NCBI GenBank assembly: GCA_030656435.1
Contig: JAUSOA010000156.1
Span: 1 to 5,548 of the forward strand
Direction: 5' to 3'
DNA: 5,548 nucleotides
Source: Acholeplasmataceae bacterium
GTDB lineage: Bacteria; Bacillota_I; Bacilli_A; Acholeplasmatales; Acholeplasmataceae
The position numbers and the translations under genes are program-made. The notes beneath the pieces are model-generated. The model ran no database searches and was not told where the DNA came from. It saw nothing but the letters and a program-made list of their open reading frames with translations. This document shows, piece after piece, positions 1-5,434 of this stretch (positions within the stretch are counted from its first letter, which is position 1; each line of letters begins with the position of its first letter).

Positions 1-1850
1 TTCAAATGTGGTTTAAATTCTCACTTGAAATACCATTTGGGATATATATATTATTTATTTTGTCTTCCATCGTATTTTTTTATGGCGGATTTCCATTTTT
101 AAAAGGGGCATTAAATGAAATCAAAGATAAAAATATTGGCATGATGACTCTGATAGCAATGGCTATATCAGTTGCTTATATTTTTAGTACCTTAACAGTA
201 TTTGGATTAGAGGGTAGTGATTTCTTTTGGGAATTAGCTACACTTATTCTTATTATGTTACTTGGACATATCATTGAAATGAAATCTATTATCAATGCTT
301 CTAGTGCTCTAAACGCATTAATCAAGCTTATGCCACATGAAGCTCATTTAATTTTGGATAAAAGTGTTAAAGATATCCATCTATCAGAATTAAAAAGTAA
401 TGACTTAGTATTAATTAAACCAGGTGAGAAAATACCCGCAGATGGTATTATCAAAAAAGGTGAAGGTCATGTGAATGAGTCTATGCTGACAGGAGAATCA
501 AAGCCAGTAAAGAAAAAAGAAGGTAGTGAGTTGATTGCTGGGTCAATAAATGGCGATAACTCATTTGAACTTCAAGTAAAACATATTGGAGACGACACAT
601 ATCTATCAAAAATTATCAAGTTAGTCAATGAAGCACAAAATGCTAAATCTAAAACTCAAACCTTAGCAGAAAAAACCGCAAAAATGCTAACATATATTGC
701 ACTCCTCACAGGGTTTCTTACATTTACAATATGGTCATTGATAACAAAAGATTATACATTTGCACTCGCTAGAATGGCAACAGTCATGGTCATAGCATGT
801 CCACACGCTTTAGGTTTGGCAACACCACTAGTTGTTGCCAATTCCACAGCACTATCCGCACAAAATGGGTTACTAATAAAAAAAAGAACACCATTTGAAC
901 AATCAAGAAAAATTACTACAGTTGTATTTGATAAAACAGGTACATTGACATACGGTAACTTTGGAGTTAATTTTGTTCAAATCATTAATGATAAATACTC
1001 AAAAGAAGAAGCTACTGCTTATGCTGCTTCAATCGAACAAAACTCAGAACATCCAATTGCTAAAGGTATACTTGAAGAAGCTGAAAAGATAAATAGTAAA
1101 TTACACAAAATTGACCAATTTGAAGCAATTAAGGGCAAAGGTGTAAAGGGTATTATTCATGGCAAAGAAGTTATGGTTGTCAGTGCCAATCATTTAGAAT
1201 CTTTAAATATAGAACTACCCAAAAATCTACCAAATCACGACATTTCAACTAACGTATTTTTATTAATTGATGAAGAACTTATTGCTGTATTTGGTTTAAG
1301 TGATCAAATCCGTGAAACATCATTTGAAGCAATCAAATCTTTGAAAGAAATGGGAATTAAAACATGGATGCTTACTGGAGATAATGAGAAAACTGCAAAT
1401 GAAGTGTCTAAGATATTGCAACTAGATGGATATTTTTCAGAAGTTCTCCCTCATGAAAAACAAGAAAAAATCAAGGAACTCCAGGATCAAGGTCATTTTG
1501 TAGCTATGGCAGGTGATGGAGTCAATGATGCTCCTGCTCTTGCACAAGCAGATGTTGGTATTGCAATTGGTTCAGGAACAGATGTGGCTGCAGAAACTGC
1601 CGACATCATTTTGGTTAACAGTAATCCTAATGATGTTGTCAAGTTGATTCATCTTGGTAAAGCTACATACCGAAAAATGATTGAAAATCTAATTTGGGCA
1701 ACAGGATACAATGTGATTGCAATACCACTTGCAGCTGGTATCTTAGTCTCGATTGGTATTATTTTATCACCAGCTATTGGTGCAGTATTCATGTCAATGT
1801 CAACAGTCATTGTTGCGATTAATGCAAAACTATTGAAAATAAAAAAATAA
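1..1850 (+). CDS. copB: CopB-type (P1B-3) copper-translocating P-type ATPase, 5' end missing
   Basis: This membrane pump exports copper (Cu+/Ag+, or Cu2+ in some CPH-type members) from the cytoplasm using ATP. Counting from the ATG at 6, the visible motifs are TGES at 162-165 (actuator domain), the CPH metal-transport motif at 265-267 in a membrane helix, DKTGT with phosphorylated Asp309, the HP motif at 349-350 in the nucleotide-binding domain, TGDN at 457-460 and GDGVNDAP at 503-510. Helices lie near residues 10-32, 44-67, 73-92, 229-248 and 256-278, and two more are at the C-terminus with YN and MSxST motifs typical of CopB. The frame is open to base 1, and the first visible residues align with the interior of CopB proteins. 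The ATG at 6 is therefore an internal Met, and the first helix and any His-rich N-terminus lie off the left edge. The C-terminus is complete (TAA 1848-1850). copZ follows after 13 bp. Substrate assignment rests on CPH and the neighbours. Confidence 0.95.
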   Translation, partial: QMWFKFSLEIPFGIYILFILSSIVFFYGGFPFLKGALNEIKDKNIGMMTLIAMAISVAYIFSTLTVFGLEGSDFFWELATLILIMLLGHIIEMKSIINASSALNALIKLMPHEAHLILDKSVKDIHLSELKSNDLVLIKPGEKIPADGIIKKGEGHVNESMLTGESKPVKKKEGSELIAGSINGDNSFELQVKHIGDDTYLSKIIKLVNEAQNAKSKTQTLAEKTAKMLTYIALLTGFLTFTIWSLITKDYTFALARMATVMVIACPHALGLATPLVVANSTALSAQNGLLIKKRTPFEQSRKITTVVFDKTGTLTYGNFGVNFVQIINDKYSKEEATAYAASIEQNSEHPIAKGILEEAEKINSKLHKIDQFEAIKGKGVKGIIHGKEVMVVSANHLESLNIELPKNLPNHDISTNVFLLIDEELIAVFGLSDQIRETSFEAIKSLKEMGIKTWMLTGDNEKTANEVSKILQLDGYFSEVLPHEKQEKIKELQDQGHFVAMAGDGVNDAPALAQADVGIAIGSGTDVAAETADIILVNSNPNDVVKLIHLGKATYRKMIENLIWATGYNVIAIPLAAGILVSIGIILSPAIGAVFMSMSTVIVAINAKLLKIKK

Positions 1851-1863
1851 AGGAGCACTAAAG

Positions 1864-2097
1864 ATGAATAAATATCAAATGATTGTAAAAATACCAAATA
1901 TTCACTGTGTTGGATGTTTAACAAGAATAAAGGTTTCACTGATTGGACAAGGTGCAACTGCAGTAGATATTGATTTAGAGACTCATATCGGAAAAATAAC
2001 CTTTGATGGAGATGAAATAGACTCAAAAGAATATGTCAAAGTCCTAGAAAAAACTGGTTATAATGCAGAATTGTTAACAGTCATTTCATTAGATTGA
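1864..2097 (+). CDS. copZ: CopZ-like copper chaperone (single HMA domain)
   Basis: The 77-residue product is a one-domain heavy-metal-associated protein. Such proteins bind Cu+ in the cytoplasm and pass it to a copper ATPase or a copper-sensing regulator. The metal site is the Cys pair C15/C18 in the loop NIHCVGC, followed by the expected helix, strands and a KTGY segment near the C-terminus (residues 63-66), matching the beta-alpha-beta-beta-alpha-beta ferredoxin-like HMA fold of about 65-70 residues. The position that is usually Met in the GMxCxxC consensus is Ile13 here, and His14 directly precedes the first Cys. The start is supported by AGGAG at 1851-1855, 8 nt before the ATG; the ribosome binding site abuts the copB stop codon, so the two genes are almost certainly cotranscribed. 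It ends in TGA, evidence that TGA is a stop in this organism. A mercury-binding MerP-like role is possible but less likely beside CopB and CueP. Confidence 0.9.
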   Translation: MNKYQMIVKIPNIHCVGCLTRIKVSLIGQGATAVDIDLETHIGKITFDGDEIDSKEYVKVLEKTGYNAELLTVISLD

Positions 2098-2140
2098 AAA
2101 AATGACTACGTATTTTATAAATTCTTTTTTACTACTATTC

Positions 2141-2163
2141 ATGTTTAATTCACAATTGAACAT
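2141..2163. promoter_or_regulatory. Near-perfect 23-bp dyad, candidate operator
   Basis: The arms ATGTTTAATT (2141-2150) and AATTGAACAT (2154-2163) are inverted complements at 9 of 10 positions around a CAC centre. The dyad lies in the 90-bp gap between copZ and the SHOCT gene and ends one base before a TATAAT box, so it covers the place where a -35 element would be. That position suits a repressor or activator site. It is not a CopY box (TACANNTGTA) nor a GC-rich CsoR site. Which protein binds it is unknown; the response regulator encoded downstream is one candidate. No T-run follows, so it is not an intrinsic terminator. Confidence 0.45.
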
Positions 2164-2169
2164 TATAAT
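2164..2169 (+). promoter_or_regulatory. Candidate -10 box (TATAAT) for the SHOCT-cueP genes
   Basis: An exact TATAAT sits 18 bp before the ATG at 2188. No good TTGACA-like -35 is found 16-18 bp upstream (the sequence there is ATGTTT/TGTTTA), which suggests an activator-dependent promoter or a chance match in AT-rich DNA. Initiation about 7 bp downstream would give a leader of only about 12 nt, starting at the GGGTGAT ribosome binding site (2176-2182). The heptamer ACAATTG occurs at 2152-2158 and again at 2170-2176, flanking the box with an 18-bp period. Confidence 0.4.
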
Positions 2170-2187
2170 ACAATTGGGTGATAGAAA

Positions 2188-2508
2188 ATGAAAAAGAAAA
2201 ATATGACTTTAGGAATTATTATTGTAGCTAGCATAATGATTTTAATGATGTTAGTCGGAGTTATCGGATATTATTATTTTGACTGGAGTTGGTATCCAAC
2301 ATATGGACATATGGGATTCATGATGCCTTTTGGATTTATACTCATGGTATTGTTTTGGGTCGGAGTTGCAAGTCTCTTCATTCATTTTTTTGAGTTTAGA
2401 GATAATTCAAAGAAAAACAATGCAAAAATCATACTTGATGAACGATTGAGTAAAGGTGAAATAAGCATTGAAGAATACGAGCGTATTCTAAAAATAATAA
2501 AGGAGTAA
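2188..2508 (+). CDS. Small two-helix membrane protein with C-terminal SHOCT motif
   Basis: The 106-residue product has hydrophobic helices at about residues 7-29 and 47-67, joined by a short aromatic and Met-rich loop (DWSWYPTYGHMGFMMPFG, with His41, Met42, Met45 and Met46). A charged linker then leads to a C-terminal segment, residues 79-105, of SHOCT type (LDERLSKGEISIEEYERILKI). SHOCT is a short helical motif common at the ends of small bacterial membrane proteins and is thought to mediate oligomerisation; no enzyme activity is expected. The positive N-terminus (KKK) suggests both ends are cytoplasmic, which would put the Met/His loop outside. Small SHOCT membrane proteins often accompany copper-resistance genes, so a role in envelope copper handling is a reasonable inference, not proven. 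The ATG is preceded by GGGTGAT at 2176-2182. The next gene starts 1 bp after its stop. Confidence 0.85.
   Translation: MKKKNMTLGIIIVASIMILMMLVGVIGYYYFDWSWYPTYGHMGFMMPFGFILMVLFWVGVASLFIHFFEFRDNSKKNNAKIILDERLSKGEISIEEYERILKIIKE
2499..2505 (+). promoter_or_regulatory. AAAGGAG ribosome binding site inside the end of the SHOCT gene
   Basis: This strong Shine-Dalgarno sequence overlaps the last codons (AAG GAG) of the upstream gene. It is 4 nt from the ATG at 2510 and 7 nt from the adjacent ATG at 2513. The spacing slightly favours the second ATG, which would shorten the secreted protein by one Met. Confidence 0.7.
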
Positions 2509-2509
2509 T

Positions 2510-2857
2510 ATGATGAGAAAATTATTAGCTGTATTATTAATTGCAATAGTTGTTACTGGTTTAGGATCTTTTGCAGTCTATGCTCAACCTCCAAGAAATA
2601 CCAATTATCAAGGCTATATGATGGGTGGAAATACGAGTTGTCATCGATATCAAAATGATTATACTTACGAATGGTACTACCTACATTTATCAAGTGATAA
2701 TCAAGTTCTTTTGGATTTGATGTACCTTGAAGAACTTGCGCAATACGACCTAGATACACTTTCTACATTAGAGAAAAAAGAATTAGTCAAAGAAATTAAA
2801 GAAAGATTGATTGAATACATCATTGATGAAGATTTAATCGAATATGGGAGAACATGA
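2510..2857 (+). CDS. Small secreted protein of unknown family in the copper operon
   Basis: I do not recognise a family for this 115-residue protein. The N-terminus is a classical signal peptide: MMRK, a hydrophobic core (residues 5-18), and a probable cleavage after VYA (residue 25) before QPP. The mature protein of about 90 residues begins with a polar, Tyr/Asn-rich stretch containing GYMMGG (Met37, Met38) and SCHRY (Cys44, His45). An acidic and Lys/Glu-rich segment at about 65-112, likely alpha-helical, follows. The Met-Met/Cys-His cluster could bind copper, but that is inference. No lipobox Cys is present at the cleavage site. The longer start is listed; the ATG three bases later fits the ribosome binding site at least as well. 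The reading frame is supported by the signal peptide and by tight packing: 1 bp after the SHOCT gene, and its TGA overlaps the cueP ATG (ATGA, 2854-2857). Confidence 0.8.
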   Translation: MMRKLLAVLLIAIVVTGLGSFAVYAQPPRNTNYQGYMMGGNTSCHRYQNDYTYEWYYLHLSSDNQVLLDLMYLEELAQYDLDTLSTLEKKELVKEIKERLIEYIIDEDLIEYGRT

Positions 2858-3405
2858 AATCAAAAGGCATAGTAATGATGATTGCGATTGCGACAATCTC
2901 ACTCATCGCAATTCTAATCATCAATTATAACAATCAATCTTTTCTTGAAAAAGAAGGTTTAGAGGGTCTTACTACGGTTCAAATGGTTGAAAAGCTTGAA
3001 GCAAAAACAATCGATCCTAATAAGTTTAACGCGAGTATAACTGCTACAACTTTATCGATTATAACTCAAGTAAAAACCTATACATATGATGTTCCAAGCG
3101 ATTTATTTTATCTTTCAATAGCACCTTACTTAAACCAAACGCATCCATGTGGAACACATAGCCTTGTAACATGTAGAGGTGAATTGAAAAATAAGTCGTT
3201 TGATGTTTTAATCAAAGACGACCAAGGAACTGTAATATTTGATCAAACAGTAAGTAGTGGTAGTAATGGATTTGCAGGGATATGGCTACCAAGAAATATG
3301 GAAGGAACCATTTATGTTGAGTATGGAGATTATAGTGCTACAACTGATATTCAGACATATAACGATTCAAACACTTGCTTAACAACAATGAAATTAACCC
3401 CTTAA
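2854..3405 (+). CDS. cueP: CueP-family copper-binding protein, membrane anchored
   Basis: CueP is the extracytoplasmic copper-binding protein best known from Salmonella, where it stores copper in the periplasm and supplies it to Cu,Zn-superoxide dismutase after export by P1B ATPases. This 183-residue product has one N-terminal hydrophobic helix (about residues 6-25) without an evident AxA site or lipobox, so it is probably an uncleaved anchor with the domain outside the cell. Family signatures are HPCGTHSLVTCRGEL at 97-111, NGFAGIWLPR at 138-147 and TCLTTMKL at 174-181. The three conserved cysteines are Cys99, Cys107 and Cys175; their spacing (8 and 68) equals that of Cys96, Cys104 and Cys172 in Salmonella CueP as I recall it. 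The start overlaps the previous stop by 4 bp, with GGGAG at 2846-2850 only 3 nt upstream, which suggests translational coupling. It is the last gene before a hairpin at 3425. Confidence 0.92.
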   Translation: MKSKGIVMMIAIATISLIAILIINYNNQSFLEKEGLEGLTTVQMVEKLEAKTIDPNKFNASITATTLSIITQVKTYTYDVPSDLFYLSIAPYLNQTHPCGTHSLVTCRGELKNKSFDVLIKDDQGTVIFDQTVSSGSNGFAGIWLPRNMEGTIYVEYGDYSATTDIQTYNDSNTCLTTMKLTP

Positions 3406-3424
3406 CAAAAGTTGCTACAAATCA

Positions 3425-3455
3425 TAAGAGCATTATCGATAAGATGGTGCTTTTA
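3425..3455 (+). terminator. Terminator-like hairpin after cueP
   Basis: The left arm 3426-3437 (AAGAGCATTATC) pairs with 3443-3454 (GATGGTGCTTTT) over 12 positions with three G-T wobbles around a 5-base loop (GATAA); T3425-A3455 can extend it. The 3' arm ends in TTTT but the T-run does not continue, so termination is probably partial. It lies 20 bp after the cueP stop and just before the TATAAT boxes of the two-component operon, which is a sensible place for an operon boundary. Confidence 0.55.
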
Positions 3456-3456
3456 A

Positions 3457-3472
3457 TATAATCAAGTATAAT
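3457..3472 (+). promoter_or_regulatory. Two overlapping-range TATAAT boxes, candidate promoter of the two-component operon
   Basis: Exact TATAAT hexamers occur at 3457-3462 and 3467-3472, 10 bp apart. Neither has a convincing TTGACA-like -35 at normal spacing, since that region is occupied by the preceding hairpin. From the second box, transcription would begin near 3479, leaving about 16 nt before the TTG start with the ribosome binding site at the very 5' end. AT-rich context makes chance hits possible. Confidence 0.4.
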
Positions 3473-3479
3473 AGAACTG

Positions 3480-3491
3480 AAAGAAGTGATC
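3480..3491 (+). promoter_or_regulatory. Extended Shine-Dalgarno that places the regulator start at TTG 3495
   Basis: AAAGAAGTGATC matches 10 of 12 bases of the full anti-16S complement AAGGAGGTGATC. It contains the GTG at 3486 that a longest-frame reading would take as start. A codon inside the ribosome binding site is unlikely to be the initiator. The TTG at 3495 is correctly spaced and gives the typical MKILVIED beginning. Confidence 0.65.
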
Positions 3492-3494
3492 AAT

Positions 3495-4184
3495 TTGAAA
3501 ATTCTTGTAATCGAAGACCACAAAAAAATAAATGATTTAATTGCCCTATATTCAAGACAGGACCATCATGAAGTATTTCAAGCATTTTCTGCTGAAGAGG
3601 CGATATCAATTGCTAGTAATCAAGCCTTTGATGTTTTGATTACTGATTTAATGTTACCTGGTTTACAGGGGGAAGAGTTAATTAAACAAATGCGATTAAT
3701 TAGCGATGTCTATATCATTGTTTTATCTGCTAAGTCGGAAATCAAGCATAAAATAGATGTTATATCTTTAGGTGCTGATGATTATCTAACGAAGCCTTTT
3801 TCTGTAGAGGAATTGATGGCTAAATTGAAAAACCTTGAAAAACGTTTAAAAATACATACACCAGTCATTTATTCATTCAATCAAGGAGAATTAAAAATTA
3901 ATAGAGAAGGACGCCAAATCTTTTATAATGATGTTGAAATAGAGTTTACAAGGAATGAATATGAGTTACTACTATATTTATCCATCCACAAAAATCGTGT
4001 CTTTTCTAGAGATGAAATTTTCAATTTACTCTTTAAGGATAGTGATGCTTTCGATAGAGTGATTGATGCATATGTGAAAAATATTAGAAAAAAACTATAT
4101 GATCATCCACAACACCCTAAATATATCAAAACATTTTACGGGACAGGGTATCAATTTATAGGAGTAAGCGATGACCAACTTTAA
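3495..4184 (+). CDS. OmpR/PhoB-family response regulator
   Basis: This 229-residue DNA-binding transcription factor is controlled by phosphorylation from the kinase encoded next to it. Counting from TTG 3495, the receiver domain covers about residues 1-115 with the acidic pair Glu7/Asp8, phosphoacceptor Asp51 (LITDLMLPG), Ser78 in the switch position and Lys100 in DDYLTKPF. The C-terminal winged helix (about 130-226) has the usual features: FTRNEYELLLYL, the SRDEIF helix, the recognition region DRVIDAYVKNIRKKL and the wing YIKTFYGTGYQF. All phosphorylation residues are present, so it should be active. An in-frame GTG at 3486 would add three residues but lies inside the ribosome binding site. 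The gene overlaps the kinase gene by 14 bp. Its position beside copB, copZ and cueP suggests it regulates copper genes in the manner of CopR/CusR, but the target is inferred and no symbol is assigned. Confidence 0.93.
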   Translation: MKILVIEDHKKINDLIALYSRQDHHEVFQAFSAEEAISIASNQAFDVLITDLMLPGLQGEELIKQMRLISDVYIIVLSAKSEIKHKIDVISLGADDYLTKPFSVEELMAKLKNLEKRLKIHTPVIYSFNQGELKINREGRQIFYNDVEIEFTRNEYELLLYLSIHKNRVFSRDEIFNLLFKDSDAFDRVIDAYVKNIRKKLYDHPQHPKYIKTFYGTGYQFIGVSDDQL

Positions 4185-5406
4185 TCAATTATTCAAGCAA
4201 AAAATGACTAGGTTTATTACTATTTTCTTTGCATCCCTTTTATTAATAGCGAATTTAGGTCTTTTTGTTTCGTCATCCATCCAATACAATCGTGAAATTG
4301 ATAGACAAACAACATCCTTTATAGAAATGATGGAACATCTCATAACCATAGAAGACATTGAAACCTCTATTATTTATCTAGAGCATTATGATCATACACA
4401 TGGTGTCAACTTGATCTATTATGATTCCTTTGGCAATATCCTATATCAAAGTGATATCATATCAAAAAATCCAAAGATAATTGATATTCTTGATTCAAAT
4501 GATGTATTGCTAGGATCTATTAGTATCGATTATCAGAGTTCAGTTTTAGGCTATGAATTTGCAATTGGCTTAATTGCATTCAACCTGTTTTCAGTAGTAT
4601 TATTTATTTGTGGTTTAATCATCATGAATAAATATTTAAATCAACAATATTTAAGCGTAAAAGAGGATATGAACCAAATAGGACAGGAAAATATAGATTT
4701 TCGGTTCAAGGATATTGAATCGATTAATATTCAATACATGAAGGCTTTATCAACCGAAAAAGAGGTAAAGGATTTGCAAGCACACTATGTTAAAGTTCTT
4801 GCTCACGATGTAAAAACACCACTGACTGTGATGAAGGCTTATCTTGAAGGAGTTGCATCGAAAAGGATTTCATTTAACGAAGAAATGAATAAGGATTTAT
4901 TGAATGAAATAGTAAATATCGAAAAGATTATTCCGCAATTAATGATTTCTAACATAGAAGACATCGTAAAAAAACAAAACATTGCAATTCAAATTAGAAG
5001 CCATATTTTAAAACTTACAGATACCTTTAAGAGTAAAGAAATCACTATTGATTCAAATATCGAGGATTTAGAAATTGAGGCTTCTATTGCAGATATCATA
5101 AGAATTGTTGATCACCTGATGATCAATGCTTTTTACTATAGTGAAAAAAGAACGGTAATCAAAATTGAGCTATCAAGTAAAGAAAAAATGTTATCAGTAT
5201 CTGATCAAGGAATCGGTATGTCACTTGATACATTAAATAGGATTACTAAGGAAAATTACCGGTCAGAAGAAGCCAAAGCTTTACACAAGACCGGAAGTGG
5301 AATTGGGTTGCAAATAGTTAAAAGTATTGTTGAAAAAATGAATGCCTCGATTACAATTGATAGCGAACAGGGAGTTGGAACGAGAGTAAAAATATATTTT
5401 AAATAA
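4171..5406 (+). CDS. Membrane sensor histidine kinase of the two-component pair
   Basis: The 411-residue product autophosphorylates on His and passes phosphate to the adjacent regulator. It has a transmembrane helix at about 14-36, an external region of roughly 90 residues (38-128), a second helix at about 129-154, a HAMP-like linker without strong consensus (155-200), and the HisKA H-box LAHDVKTPLTV with His212. The HATPase domain has an N-box with Asn319 (HLMINAFYYS), the G1 box DQGIGM (345-350) and the G2 box GSGIGL (375-380). All catalytic motifs are intact. The external region holds a His/Asp cluster at 71-77 (EHYDHTH) plus Met53, Met54 and His56, which could bind a metal ion. With the neighbouring copper genes this suggests a CusS/CopS-like copper sensor; that is inference. 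Start: AGGAG at 4160-4164, 6 nt before the ATG, inside the end of the regulator gene, which implies coupled translation. The TAA lies just before a terminator. Confidence 0.93.
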   Translation: MTNFNQLFKQKMTRFITIFFASLLLIANLGLFVSSSIQYNREIDRQTTSFIEMMEHLITIEDIETSIIYLEHYDHTHGVNLIYYDSFGNILYQSDIISKNPKIIDILDSNDVLLGSISIDYQSSVLGYEFAIGLIAFNLFSVVLFICGLIIMNKYLNQQYLSVKEDMNQIGQENIDFRFKDIESINIQYMKALSTEKEVKDLQAHYVKVLAHDVKTPLTVMKAYLEGVASKRISFNEEMNKDLLNEIVNIEKIIPQLMISNIEDIVKKQNIAIQIRSHILKLTDTFKSKEITIDSNIEDLEIEASIADIIRIVDHLMINAFYYSEKRTVIKIELSSKEKMLSVSDQGIGMSLDTLNRITKENYRSEEAKALHKTGSGIGLQIVKSIVEKMNASITIDSEQGVGTRVKIYFK

Positions 5407-5407
5407 A

Positions 5408-5431
5408 AAAGGCAAAACGAATTTTGCCTTT
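5408..5431. terminator. Bidirectional intrinsic terminator between convergent genes
   Basis: A perfect 10-bp stem, AAAGGCAAAA (5408-5417) with TTTTGCCTTT (5422-5431), encloses a CGAA loop. On the + strand it is followed by TGTTTTA and begins 1 bp after the kinase stop. On the minus strand the stem is followed by TTTTTTATTT, an even better U-tract, and it lies 3 bp after the stop of the minus-strand GH16 gene. It therefore serves both convergent genes. Confidence 0.85.
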
Positions 5432-5434
5432 GTT

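Noticed and set aside
6..8. ATG as the true start of the copper ATPase
   Set aside because: The frame is open to base 1, there is no ribosome binding site in view, and the residues following this Met match the interior of CopB proteins; the first helix would be missing.
1649..2026. Minus-strand frame of 125 codons
   Set aside because: It lies antisense to the well-supported end of copB and to copZ, and its translation shows no recognisable domain.
2098..2140. Terminator after copZ
   Set aside because: The stretch is AT-rich with a T6 run (2125-2130), but I find only weak 4-5 bp pairings, not a stable stem before the T-run; read-through to the SHOCT gene is plausible.
2098..2187. CopY (TACANNTGTA) or GC-rich CsoR operator
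   Set aside because: No matching sequence is present in this gap or at 3406-3494, and no copY or csoR gene is visible.
2553..2759. Minus-strand frame of 68 codons
   Set aside because: It is antisense to the secreted-protein gene, which has a signal peptide, ribosome binding site and tight operon spacing.
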